A stretch of 59,582 nucleotides of DNA from Pascua guehoae. Lineage: Eukaryota > Basidiomycota > Tremellomycetes > Trichosporonales > Trichosporonaceae. The notes beneath the pieces are model-generated. The model had not been told where the DNA came from, did not search any database, and saw only the letters and a program-made list of their open reading frames with translations. The stretch spans positions 1,985,148 through 2,044,729 of the forward strand of contig BCJX01000003.1 of NCBI GenBank assembly GCA_001600415.1, read 5' to 3'. A program made the translations under genes and the position numbers. This document shows positions 14,942 to 26,755 of the stretch, piece after piece; position 1 is the first letter of the stretch, and every line of letters starts with the position of its first letter.

Positions 14942-16544
14942 CTCACGTAGCGTTTGGAGGACAGGTGCTCTGGTTCGTGTGTCGTAGTCGGACAGGCGAC
15001 AAGCGACGGGCTGGTTCTGGTGAACTGGCGGGCGAGCGGGCATGGCTGGAAACAGGGGTGTACGCATTATTGAGCTTGCTCACGACGAGGCTCCAACTGG
15101 TTACCAAGGAGGACAAGGGTGTGTGTGATGTTCGCGGTTGGGATGCGCAGCCGCCTCTGTGCGGGTTGCCTGTATGCATATGTGTCGTCTCTGTGTGCGT
15201 CTCTGTCAAGTCCCCTGCCCTGATAAACGCCTCTGTGAACGCCTCGGATCTATGTGCATCTGGTTGGGTCTGAGTGGGTGCGTTTGAATGGGGTGGGTTT
15301 TGAATCGTCAGACGAGGTGCACCGGCAAAGAAGAGCAAGGGTAAAGGCATCCGTTTACAGGCACAATGAAGATGAGATGTTTAAATGCCGACCAAGTGCG
15401 GGCATGCGGGGGTATGCAGGGGTATGCATACGCCGTGCAGGACATGGAGAGGGGACGGAAGCAAGGTTTCAGCCCAGGTAGCAGCAGGTCGGGGTGCAAG
15501 ATGCCGAGAAGGACGGAGGGTACAAAGAACTGGCAAAGTACCCAAACTGCCCAAAAAGTGCCTGACGTCTTGTCCGCCAGACGCCTCGACACCTTTTGAC
15601 GCCTCGACGCCTCGACCCCTCTCTGCTCTCTGCCCCTGAGACTAGGCCAGCAGGCGCGGGGTTGGTGGATTGGATCCAGTCTGTCCCAGTTTGACGACCC
15701 CCCCCCTTCCCCCGTTCCTTCACGCGTCTTGCACGCGGCGCCACCCTCTTTCCTAGGCTTGCTTGCTCTTACACCCGCGTTCCGGGCCCAAAAGCCACCA
15801 AGTGCACCACTACGGTCCTCTAGGCCAACCGGGGCGCACCATGCACGCCATCTGCCCCATCCTGCCCATCTTGCGCGCGCGCAGCCAACACGCAACACGC
15901 TTTCCTTGACACGCCCACCGCGGCCCCTCATACGTGCACTCCTTCCTTCCTTGGGCCTAGTTCTGTCTGTCGACGCCGCGCAACAACAAGCTCTACACCT
16001 CCATCGGTCCTCGTTCGCCGGGCCGCGTTTCACCGAGCATAGTTTAGACACACGGCTAGCAAGCGCAAGCCAACCCCGGCCAGCCCCCAAGCCACCTTCC
16101 TTGCTTTGACTGCGCTCGTGTGCCAGCAATCACCCCAGCTAGGAAGCCAGCTAGCCAGCCAGCGCATTCCCAAACTACACTCTCCACCGACAGACCGACA
16201 CATCTCGTCCCTCGCCGACATCACACTTTGCAACTTGGAAACAACCACTCACTTTCAACACTCTTGTCCCTCACTCGACGTTCCACCGTCGACCCAACAC
16301 CGTCTTGTCTCTCCCTTTCGCCTGCCTCGCCCGTCTTGTCATTGTTCCTTCCCCTTTGGCTCGGACCCACTTCTCTCCCCGCTCGCCATCACGCACAGCT
16401 CGGCAGCCACCAACGTCACCGCCGTCACTACCGTCCGATCCGAGCGCATAACAAACACCGCCTTCCCTTGACTAAACCTCCTTTCCTTTACTTCCTCTTC
16501 CCTTCTCTCCTACCGAATCTCCATCACCCATCGCCCTCGGCGCC
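14942..16544. other. GRASP-kinase intergenic and pyrimidine-rich leader
   Basis: No gene is recognised. From about 15,700 onward the + strand is C/T-rich with many CCTTCCTT, CCGACAGACCGACA and CTCTCC stretches, as expected for a long, possibly spliced, 5' leader of the kinase starting at 16545. Open frames in this stretch are Pro/Ser/His-rich and look like by-products of composition. Confidence 0.45.
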
Positions 16545-19192
16545 ATGGTACGTTTGCCATCCCAGTTCCTTTGGCCACCATCACACTCGTCGCCTTTCCT
16601 CTCCACCACGCCGACCACGACGCCGTCGTGTCGTTTCTGCCGCCCAACTACCCTCGCCCGCGCGTCACCACGTCACTAACTCCAGGCGTACAACATGGGC
16701 AGCCAGGGCGTCGACCCCGAGCTCTACTATGTTAAGCAGAACCGCATCGGTGCGTATTCCTTCCTTGGAACGGTCTCGCGCTACGCAGGCATCCTTCCAT
16801 TCCTCTGCGACACCTTGCAGCACGAGCAAGGCGTGTCCACCGCATCTCAGCTCGCGAGCGGGACCAAGGCGATGCCTGCCCCGTTGCGCCCACGTTCCCC
16901 CGTCACGGCCACTGAAGAGAGCTAACGGCGCAGGCAAGGGTAGCTTTGGCGAGGTGTACCGAGGGTGCGTATCGTGCCATGCCCACTACTGGACGCAATA
17001 GGGATCGGAGCAAAGATGCGGACAATGGCAGAGCTCTCGAGCTCGCTAGCCACGAGGCACAAGCACCATACTGACGACAGATATGATCGGCGGACGACGT
17101 TACCCGTCGCGATCAAGATTATCGACCTCGAGGCCGCCGAGGACGAGATTGACGACATTCAGCAGGAGATTCAGATTCTTGGCCAGCTCGACAATGACTT
17201 TATGACGAGGTGCGTTGGCCGCTGGCACTGTCGGGGTGATGGAGCGGGTCGATGGTTGCCCCCGCTGCCCAACTTGCACGCCGCGTGACCGGCCGAGATG
17301 TGGCGCACGCCATCGACTCACCCGACTGTCGCGTTGCGACTTGCGTTGCTGACACAGCAGGTACTACGGCTCCTTTCTGAGGGGCTCCCACCTCTGGATC
17401 ATCATGGAGTACTGCGCGGGTGGCTCGTGCTCTGACCTGGTGGGTGGCAAACACGATCGAGACTCATGGTGCACGTCTGGTGCCAAATGTGCCAAGCGAA
17501 GCAGTTCTGTCACGATTACGCCGGCTTTGCGGTAACAGCAAGCGGCTCGGGTAACTCGACGCGAACGGCGCACGCACACATCATACAAACATTGCACAGT
17601 TTGCACACCGCCCAAATGTGCACATGCACATGCACATACGCGCGGACGTGCCATCGGGTTTCACCGCACCAGCCGTGCTGACGCATCCGCAGATGAAGGC
17701 TGGCCCTTTCAAGGAAGAGTACATTGCCATTCTCCTCCGCGAGCTCCTCCGCGGTCTCGAGTACCTCCACGGCGAGGGCAAGCTGCATCGCGACATCAAG
17801 GCAGCAAACATCCTGCTCACTGCCAATGGCGATGTCAAGCTTGCAGACTTTGGCGTTTCCGGGCAGCTCACGGCCACGATGACCAAGAAGAATACGTTTG
17901 TCGGTACACCCTACTGGATGTCACCAGAGGTCATCAAGCAGTCGGGCTATGACCACAAGGCCGACATCTGGTCCCTCGGCATCACAGCCATTGAGCTCGC
18001 AGAAGGCGAGCCGCCTTACGCCTCCCTCCACCCCATGAAAGTTCTCTTCCTCATTCCCAAGAACCCCCCACCAGAGCTTCCCGAGCGATACTCTCGGACC
18101 TTCCGCGAATTTGTTTCGCTGTGTCTGCAGCGTGATCCCAGGATGGTGAGTTTTGAGTGAACCTTGCTCCTCCTGAGGAGGCTGCGTACGCCAGATGAAT
18201 CTGTCGACTAACCCACCCCAGCGGCCCTCTGCAAAGGATCTTCTCAAGCACAAATTCATCCGCACAGCCCGCAAAGCGTCGTACCTCACCGAGCTTATCG
18301 AGCGGCATGAAAAGTGGAAGCAAGAAGGTGGCATCAAGGCGGATGAAGCCGTACGCGACCCAGGACCACAAGACCCAGGCTTTGGTCCATCAGAGGACGA
18401 CATGTGGGATTGTGAGTTGCAGCTAGAAACTCGGGCTTGACACGCAAAGCTGACTCCACAGTCGGTACCATCCGCAACACACTCCCTAATCCGGCAACCG
18501 TTTCGCGCGCGTCGCGGCCACTGCCAACACCTGGCGGACCTTCTGGCGCGCCTTCGGTCCATGCACCCTCCATCCACGGACATGTACTCGGGAACACGCT
18601 TGAATCAGGAACAATGCAGCGCGCCGCTCCTCGGGCAGTCGACCCAGACCACCACGCGTCCCACTCTGCGGCGCACGCTGCAGGCCAGCAGCTGCCCACA
18701 TTGCAACATCCTGGAGCCCAGGCTCCGCCACAGCAGCTCTACGACCAGTATGCGCCTCAGGATCCATATGGGGCACTGCCCCCGCACACCCACGTGGCCC
18801 ATGCCCAGCACCACTCGCATGCGTCGGTCACACCGCCGATGCAGCACATGCCCCACATGGACCACATGGACATGTCGCATGCGCAGGACCAATTCGAGGA
18901 CGAGGACAGCATGCTCGACAATGTTATTGTGCCCGCCATTGCAAGTGTGAGTAGCTTCCTTCAATGTGCACCTTTTCCATCCACGCCCACACCCACGCCA
19001 CCACCACACTGCAATGTGCTTGTTCGCTGACAATAGCTCACGGCTCGCATACCCAACGATGAAGCGGCGCGCCTCGTCCTCGACCAGCTGCGAACCGCGT
19101 TCGAGGCCGCCGAGCGCCAGATTCCAGGCGTCACATCGGCGTTTGTCCTTGAGATTATCGAGAATGTCGAGCAGGTCGACGATCAGCAGTAG
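16545..19192 (+). CDS. KIC1: Ste20/GCK-family protein kinase (Kic1/Nak1-like)
   Basis: The proposed exons are 16545-16547, 16686-16749, 16934-16964, 17081-17209, 17361-17439, 17693-18145, 18222-18411, 18462-18946 and 19037-19192, giving 529 aa. Kinase landmarks: Gly loop [11 protein letters not shown] (residues 23-33, split by an intron after the first Gly), catalytic Lys45 in [15 protein letters not shown] (134-141), DFG (154-156) and [11 protein letters not shown]. The GCK signature [15 protein letters not shown] and the C-lobe [11 protein letters not shown] are typical of the MST3/Kic1/Nak1 group. The C-terminal half is His/Gln/Pro-rich, ending in an acidic helical region ([28 protein letters not shown]). 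Such kinases act in the RAM/MOR polarity pathway, upstream of an NDR kinase. If the ATG-only first exon is wrong, translation starts at 16695 and loses four residues. Confidence 0.9.
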
Positions 19193-20132
19193 AGGGTTGC
19201 GAGTGGCACTGCAGCGCAGTGGCACAGTACAGTCTTGCATTACAGCGTACAGACGGGTACATGAGGGTAACAAAGTACAGTAATACTGGCGCAGGCCGTG
19301 GAACGGGGCCCGAGGCGAGTCTCCTACTCGAATACATTTCTCGAGAACATGGCGAGAGTGCGCGGGTGCTGGCTTTTGGCAATGCATAGTCATGACATGT
19401 TGGAGGCAAGTGGGTTGCGCCGTGTCGAGCGCGGCGTGCGAGCGGGGCGTGTACTCAAGGCCTCAAAGTCGCACTTCTAGGTTTTGTTACGCATTGTCTT
19501 TGTGCCATGCTGCGTTCCTCCCCTCTGTCACCCTCTGTCACGACGGCTGTGGTGAGGGCTGTCAGCTAGTATTCATCCCGAGCACTCGTGCCAGCCCACG
19601 CAATCGTGCGGAGACGAGACCCACGACAGGGAGGCAACCCTTCAACTACGGAATACTCCAGCGAACATGCCAAACTATGCTTTTCTGGGCTCTGAGCCTC
19701 TCATTGCCGAAACAAGGTTTGAGTGAGCAGAGCATGAGCAGAGCACGAGCACATGGGCCCAATTCGTCAGCTCCCACGCGTGTGGAAATCTTGGCTCGCT
19801 TAACTGCTCCCTCGTTAGACAAGAGGAGACACGGCGCTCATGGTCGTAGAGACATGCTGCCCAACACCAGGAAGCCAACTGAACGGGTGACTGTGGTGGA
19901 CTTGGAGCGATGGATATAACGACGAGGACAAGTCTTACGGACTCGCCCAGTGTTTCTTCAGTATTTTACCCTCGTTCCGGACATTGTCGCCAGCGCTGAA
20001 TGTGAGGTTATTTTGTCTAAGCGTACGTAGCAGTTGATACATAAAAACAACTCTGCACTGTCCATCGAGTGTGCGTGTCTAAAATGTCCCTATGTCCATG
20101 GTGTGTGATGAAGAGATGAATTATTGTGCGGC
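19193..20132. other. convergent intergenic, no gene seen
   Basis: This lies between the stop codons of the kinase (+) and the Zn2Cys6 regulator (-). The longest + frame (about 19392-19919) is Cys/Arg/Ser-rich without a family I recognise. The stretch around 19950-20090 is comparatively AT-rich, as expected of 3' ends. Confidence 0.4.
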
Positions 20133-23107
20133 CTACATGAGATGCTGGTCGAGGGTCGGCGCGTCGACGTGTTCGAGGTGCTGGTGCTGGAGGGGCACCA
20201 CGCCCTGGGGTATGAGGTGTACGTTTGCTGGGTCGTTTAGCGGCGAGGGTGTGGGGGCGGGGCCAATCGACGCCCCGGTGGCGTGGGCCACGGCGGGCGC
20301 GGGCGGGGTGTGGTACTGGTGTGTATGTTGGTGGGGGTTTGGGTTTGGGGGCGAGTGTGTGGCTGGGTGTTGGACGGCGGCAAGGCTCGCTGCCAGCGCG
20401 GGGTCGTAGCCGTATCCAAACATCTGGGAGAGGGTGTGGTCAAAGTTTGGCGGAGGGGGGTGCTGGGGGGGCAAGCACTGGGCCTGGGCCTGGGGATGGG
20501 GTTGCGGGGGACCAAAGTCAGAGGGCGGGTGGAGGGATGTGGACGCGGTGCCTATCGGGGCGCTCGATGCGGTCGACTCGGACTCGTCGGCGAGCCACCG
20601 GTCCGATGTCGGCATGTACCGCTGGAACCCGGGCACGTGGGGTTGGTGCGTGAGGATGGGCATCTTTGGAGGCGGGGTAGGCGAAACGCCCGCAATGTGC
20701 AGTGCGCGCGGGAGGTGCGGGACACCTCCGGCCGCAGCCGCGGCGCCGTCGCGCTCGATGATTTCCGCCCAGTTTTGGACAGTGCGCACCATCGAGCCCA
20801 CGAGGTTGGAGCAGCCGTTGGCAATGTACTCGCCCCCGCCCCGGCTACCGTCCCCGCTGCTCCCGCCAAAGTCGTCTCCGGCCTGTACCGTAATGGCGCG
20901 GAACGCGTCCGAGACGCGCTCGAGAAGGTCGACCCATCGCGGTGTCGCAACGCTCCGCGGTAAAGAGTAGATGGACTTGAGAAACGTTAGTCTGCTGGCG
21001 TGCATTTCCATCAGAATCTTGGCCGACTCGACAACGAGCGCAAATATCTCGTGGTGCGGTACAATGTCCGACAGTGTCCCCTTGGCCGCATCGGCAGCCA
21101 TGATCCCAGTCTTGCTAAACTCGAGATATGCCTGCAGTTGCTGCTCGGCCAATTCCCCACGTAACCGTGACGAACGCCGGATCTGCTCGGTCGCCACCGT
21201 CGACGACGCGTACGCATACAAAATGTCTTCGGGGTCGTTGGCGCGGTGCAGTGCGTAGTGTACTGCTTGGGCTGGGCTAAGCGTCGTCGGGAGGGCACCA
21301 ACCGCACATGCCGATCCCGGTAGGAAATGAAGTGCCACCAGAGTCTGAAAGCTCATCATGTGCTCCTTCATCTCCTCCCAGCGACGCCGGAAACCACGGT
21401 ACGCTCGGATGCCCGAGAGGAGTTCCTGCGGAATTGGAAGCATGCCTGTGTGGTTAGAGACACGACACATGTACGAATCTTGTGCACACAGAAAAGTTGA
21501 ACAGCCTGATTTCAATTTTAATTTATTGTTCAACAACACGTACCAAGAATGTCCTCGTAGCGCACATCGATTGAGCTCATACGAGTAGTAAAGTAGTCAA
21601 ACTCGTCGACAACGGCCTGGATTGCATTGTAATTTGGCACCGTAGAGGCCATATCGAGGGCATTTCGGAGACGTCCAATGGCATCGTGCAGCTCTTCCAG
21701 ACGAGCGAGGCGGTCGATGAGCACGAGCTTGCCGACCAGTTCACTGGGGTCTTCATTGGTGGCCGAGCTGGCCCAGACGGGCTCGTGGTCTGGCATGGCA
21801 AAAGTACATGCCATGTTGCGCGCCTCGCTCAGTCCTGGTGGCTTGCGAGGCCGCTCGTCTTCGAGGGCCATTTGGGCCTCGGCGGCACGGAGGCCGACCC
21901 AGAGCCAAAAATCGGGGTTAGTCCAGGTGTCAATGACAGCGATGGAGATGAGATCGTTGAAATTAAGCGCAGTGGAAATGTTGACAGCCGTGTTGATAAT
22001 GCCGCGTGCTGGAGCAAGTGTACGAGGGTCGGTATTCTGGAGCGGGAGGGCTGGTGCAAAAGGTGCGTGGAGTGCGAGAATTTCCAGCGCTTGGATGGCG
22101 TGGAACGACTGTGGCTGCTGGGCGAGAATGAGGTGCTGTACAGTGTATATGAACGATGCGAGTGTGCCACGCAGCCTCTGCCCTTCACTGTCGTCGCCGA
22201 GCGCCACGGCCGAGACGTACAAGCTCGTGGCAACCAGGAGCTGGACGGCCGTGTCGTCTGGATCCTGTTCGATGAGACCAAACATCTCGCTCATGGGCTG
22301 CAGGTGCGGGTGAAAGACCCGTAGCTTGGCGTACGCAGGAGCGAGACGGGCACGGAGCGCATGGTCAACAAGCTCGCCAATGACCATGTCTTCAGAGTCT
22401 GGTATCCGGCGCCGCAAACCGTCGTACATCTTGCGTCCAGCCACACTCAGCATGGCCGCCGTGAGCGACAGCGGCCGCCCATGGAGGCGCACGCTACGGG
22501 GCATGATTCTCCCACTGCGCCCATTGTCTGTCGACACTGGCTCGGCGGCCGTCGCAGGCCCCCCGGATGTCGAATATCCGCCACTATTCGAGGCCTCGGT
22601 CGAAATGGGATACGCTGCCGAGAAGTCTATGGCGTGGTTGACGAGATTTGTGGGATAATTCGTCGTCTCATCCCCGGGGCGAGTCCCACTCGTCGATGAC
22701 CTCCTGGGTCGCTTGGACGCGTTCGTGTCCTTGTTGGACGTGCGCGAGGTCGACCCCGTGGCATTATTGTCGCCAATCGAAGCCGAATGCCGTTTGCTAG
22801 ACGATGCTGCGGAAGAAGGCCCCCTGGCGTTAGAGCTGGGCGTCTTGGAACTTTGTTGCGTTCCTGCTGTTTGGGTGTCCTTTCGTCGGCGCTTTTTCAG
22901 ACGCGAGTCGTCGACCACGCACGGCTGCGACAACACACGGCACCGGTGGCAGGCCTTGTCCGCTGGGACGGGTGTGGCAGATGACGGGACATCAAGGTCG
23001 GGCAGCTCGCACCGTGTCTTGCGGAGCTTGCAGAGGTTGCATGAGCGGCGCGCATGGGTTCGTCGTACTCGAGCTTCAGGAGCATCGATCGCAGTCGTCA
23101 TGGCCAT
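20133..23107 (-). CDS. Zn(II)2Cys6 transcription regulator
   Basis: Two exons (21544-23107 and 20133-21445) joined across a 98-nt intron give 958 aa. The binuclear zinc cluster is at residues 23-63: Cys23, 26, 33, 53, 56 and 63 in CNLCKLRKTRC and CHRCRVLSQPC, with a 19-residue loop. A basic linker (RLKKRRRKD) and a Ser/Thr/Asn-rich region follow. The middle of the protein looks like a fungal-specific regulator domain (VATSLYVSAVALGDD; IQALEILALHAPFAP; INTAVNISTALNFNDL; WLWVGLRAAEAQMAL). The C-terminal ~150 residues are Pro/His/Gln-rich and probably disordered. The target genes are unknown. An in-frame Met lies further upstream (23224), but MAMTTAID sits a usual distance before the cluster and is preferred. 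Confidence 0.88.
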
Positions 23108-23470
23108 CGCTGAGCGAATGCCCAGAGGGAGAGAGAGAGACAGAGGACCAGGAAACGGATCAGACTGCGGGTGCACACAGTCCTGGTGGGGTAGGGGGTG
23201 GACGTCTATACACGTCGACGACAAGTGCTCTTAAGGCCTGTCAGATGTTGCGATACTGCCCACTACGCACGACACAGGATGTGGCAGTGGACGTCGATAC
23301 CTGTTGAATGCTTTGGTGGTTTAGGCTATTTCCGACCCACGGGGGATCAGCAGACCAGGGCAGAGGTGCAGGGAAGCAGGCCCCAAACGCCGCCGCCTCC
23401 ACAGAGACGAAATGGTGAGAAGCTGGTGAGCCGTAGTTGGCCGAGAGGGGCGACGGGGGGACGGGGGAGG

Positions 23471-23512
<42 letters not shown>

Positions 23513-23819
23513 GCAAGTCAGAGGAGGGAGCGGGGGATGACGCCAACAAGCAAGCAAGAATACATGGTTATCGCACTCGACGCTCTCAACTTCCGTCGGA
23601 AACAAACCAACCGGCCCGCCCCGGCCGCTCACTCACTCACTCTGACGCACGGACACTGACACTCAGACGCGGTGCGGAATCAAATCATAAAATGGACAAG
23701 CTCCTTCAGGGTTTTATGGATGCCTCCACCGACGCAACTCACCTCACTGCTACTGTACTCACTTTCACCCACTACTCCGTACTCCGGCCCGCTCGCTCCG
23801 TCTTTTGCTCGTCCACACC
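23108..23819. promoter_or_regulatory. shared divergent upstream region (Zn2Cys6-1 / NKAP)
   Basis: The 712 bases separate the two divergent starts and contain the 39-base G run at 23473-23511, about 365 bases from the regulator start and 310 from the NKAP start. The section before NKAP is rich in CACTCACTC-type repeats. Open frames across the homopolymer encode poly-Gly or poly-Pro and are not considered genes. Confidence 0.45.
23473..23511 (+). repeat. poly(G) tract, 39 bases
   Basis: This is an uninterrupted run of G, preceded by other G-rich sequence (CGGGGGGACGGGGGAGG). It lies in the middle of a divergent promoter. It may form G-quadruplexes; the exact length may be affected by assembly. 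Confidence 0.88.
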
Positions 23820-25686
23820 ATGGATCACGTTCATCCATCACGCGCACGACTCGTACCTGACGGCATGTCGACAGGCCGCAGCGGGACCACTCGATCAGGA
23901 CCAGACTACGATCGCCAACACCGCCTCAAAAATCAGCTGCTCGCTCGCTCCTCTGGCGACACAACTGCCTCGCCACCCAGAAACGACCAGAGCCGCTCTC
24001 CCCGAGGGCGCGGCAACACCCACGCTCCATACCCCTCTGAAATCCGCAAAGAGTCTAGAGACGCACATCCGAGAGAAACGGATGGCGGACTACTGCACCG
24101 CCTCGACATGCCAGCCAGACCCCGGGATCCACCACCACACCAAGAGCGGACGAGAGAACCTTGGGCAGAACGTGCCTCCGGGGATCGCGGAGGCAACCAA
24201 CAGTGGCGTACCGATGCTCCTGTCAACAACTCGGGCAGTGGCGGATTGCGCATACGTGGTGCAAGCAGTGCAGAGGCCAGCCGTAATCGTGACGGCGAGC
24301 GCCGGTATGGCGAGCGCGACACGGCCCAGCGTTCGCCACGCCGTGCATCGCCCAGTTATCAGCCACACGATCAGCGCGATTATCGGGACCAACGAGGCCA
24401 GCGTGACCAACCAGACCAGCGAGACTATCGGGACCAACGCGACCGAGACCAACGCGACCCTCGAGACTCGCGCGACTCACGCGACCAGCGAGCTGACGGT
24501 GGCGGCCCCCCAGGGGGGATGCTACCACCCATCCGCATGGGATTTACGCGGCCGCCACCCGCAATGCCTCCCTTCCCACCTCGCGGGTTGAACCTCGAAC
24601 AGTGCGTTGAAACCAAATCTGTCGGGCCGTGTGCGGCGATGGTGGGAGGTGTGTTGCGAATCAACAAGCTGACGCTAGACGTCGTGAACAGCGCGAGAAG
24701 AGTGACTTTTCTATCTGGCCCAAGAGTCCCGACCGGCCCTACGCAGAAATACTGTGAGTGATGACTAAGGATGCCCTCTTGCCCTCGCCGATGGAAGCAA
24801 CGCTGACAGACAGCGAGGAAAAGGAGCGCAAGCCGTCGGGCAAGTCCAGGTCGCGACGCAGCAAGCGGAGGCGGTACAACTCGGAATCAGATGACAGCGA
24901 GGAGGAGTACGAGCGCCGCGCGAGGCAGAAACGGCGCGCTGAACGCGAGGCGAGGAGGGAGGCGCGTCGCAAGGAAAAAGGCAGACGTGGCTCCGAGGAT
25001 GGCGGCGACAAGGAGCCAGCGTCCGAGTGGGTGGAGAAGGGTGGCAGGAGCGAGAGTCCCGACCGCCATCGCTCTCGTCGTTCGCGCTCCCACCGCATAC
25101 GGACACAGTCTCGCTCACCGGCCCTGGCGGCTGTGGCCCCAGCGGAGCCATCTACTGCACCCGCTGTGTCCAAGGAGGACGACGGCGACGATACCGAGGT
25201 CGGACCCCAGCTGCCCCCAACGCTCAAGATCTCGGACAAGATCGATCGGGAAGCGTGAGTGCCCACAGCCCTCTTTGCACACAACATTACAAGCCACTGA
25301 CGAGCAGGTTCCGCGACCTCCTCCCAGGCGAGGGCGAGAAGATGGCCGGCTATGTCAAGAAGGGCGAGCGCATCCCGCGCCGCGGCGAGATTGGGCTGGA
25401 CGCAAAGAAGATTGAAGAGTTTGAGCAATCTGGGTTTGTCATGAGCGGCTCGCGGCACCAGCGCATGAACGCGGTCCGCATCCGCAAGGAGGGCCAGGTG
25501 ATCAGCGCCGAGGAGAAGAAGGAAATGCTCCGCAAGCAGCGCGAGCAGCAGCTGGCCAAGGAGGGCGCGATCATTTCCCAGTTCAAGGAAATGGTCGAGG
25601 AGCGCCTCATGATCGAGGAGCGCCGGGCGCGCGAGGCAGCACGCGACGAGGAGCGCGACAAGGAGCGCGGCCGTGGGCGCAAGTAG
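23820..25686 (+). CDS. NKAP-family nuclear protein (SynMuv-product domain)
   Basis: Four exons (23820-24601, 24679-24753, 24814-25254, 25308-25686) give 558 aa. The N-terminal ~250 residues are Arg/Asp/Gln-rich with repeated DQRD, DYRDQR and DSRD units (residues ~184-224). Next comes the short conserved element FSIWPKSPDRPYAEIL, then a basic Ser/Arg/Lys region (KSRSRRSKRRRYNSES). The C-terminal domain is diagnostic: FRDLLPGEGEKMAGYVKKGE, RIPRRGEIGLDAKKIEEFEQ, GFVMSGSRHQRMNAVRIRKE and QVISAEEKKEMLRKQREQQL, ending in a charged helix. NKAP proteins associate with spliceosomes and RNA and, in animals, with HDAC3 and Notch corepressors; a splicing-linked nuclear role is the likely one here. The start is the first Met of the open frame (MDHVHPS), and all junctions keep frame. 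Confidence 0.9.
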
Positions 25687-26690
25687 TTTTCCACAAGGGG
25701 ACAGGCAGACAGGCAGAAAGGCAAGCAGGCGTTGGTGCCGATGCCTTTGGGGCGCGGAGCAGATTGGAAAAGGGGCCGCCAGCAATGGCAGACTGTAGCG
25801 CCCGTCATGTAGACCAGCATTTCTTTGCATGCATCCACCATGGAGCCCATGATAAAATGTCGGAGGCGCATCTGGAGTGTTTCCGTGAACAATGGCGGCT
25901 GTGCACTGGCGCACCACATATTCTGCGCCACGGAAGATTCCATCTCTGATGAATACTGTATATAGCCAAGAGGGAGTGCTTGCTGTGGCTAACAGGGTGT
26001 GCTTGTCTGTCTGGCGGGACAACCCTCTAGGAGAACCACTGTATCGGAGAACGGGCTCGTCCTGACATAAAAAGAGCTCTCGCACACCTGCACATGATAA
26101 TGTAGACTGCCGGATTCGAGCCGGTGGAACTTGCTCTTCCCGTTGCATGACAGACGGAGTACTGTCGAGCTCTGCAAAGTCACACTGGAAGCGCGATATA
26201 TTGTGCTGCACTGTGCTCGCCGTTATGACCATAATGAACATAATATGATACCTTGGCATCTGGCGGCAGTGGAATGCTGAGTTACATTGTTGGGGGGGGG
26301 GGGGGGAACGGCCAGTCGGGTGGTAAATGGAGGATATGGAGGGGTGGTATGAAACGTGGCAACAAAAGGCCCATTGAAGACGGTGTAGTAGGCACTCGCG
26401 CGAGTGATGTGAGAGACAGCAGAGCAAGGACAAAGGATAGGAAGGACAACTGACGGACCCGGCGGAGGAGGAAACGACGTGCGAGCGGCAGAGTGCAGAC
26501 CAGATAAATAAATAAAAAAAGCAAAACATACACCAATGTGGATGGCAACTCAAGAGTCGTGGATACCGGTGCGTCGAGAAAGTCATAATACAACCTCTCT
26601 GAGCACGGGTACATGTGAGGTTGCGCTCAGCCATTCTCTGGATCAATCTAATAACAGCAAAGTGGCCGCCCACACTTCTGACTCTATGAC

Positions 26691-26755
26691 ACACCTGCTC
26701 CACACACCTGCTCCACACACCTGCTCCACACACCTGCTCCACACACCTGCTCCAT
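26691..26755 (+). repeat. 13-base tandem repeat, five copies
   Basis: The unit ACACCTGCTCCAC is repeated five times head to tail, the last copy ending in T instead of C. No gene overlaps it. Confidence 0.9.

Noticed and set aside
19392..19919. 175-residue + frame between the Kic1-like kinase and the Zn2Cys6 regulator
   Set aside because: Composition lacks the codon bias of neighbouring genes, and no motif, signal or family is recognisable.
23198..23659. Gly-rich + frame across the G39 run
   Set aside because: The frame crosses a promoter and a homopolymer; it has no homologue and conflicts with the well-placed starts of two divergent genes.
26100..26180. tRNA-like sequence on the - strand (GGCTCGAATCC B-box-like)
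   Set aside because: The T-loop has C where T is required, no matching 5' acceptor strand or A box was found, and no cloverleaf could be drawn.
24739..26742. 667-residue open frame on the - strand across NKAP exons and downstream DNA
   Set aside because: It is antisense to well-supported NKAP exons and continues into non-coding DNA; no domain recognised.
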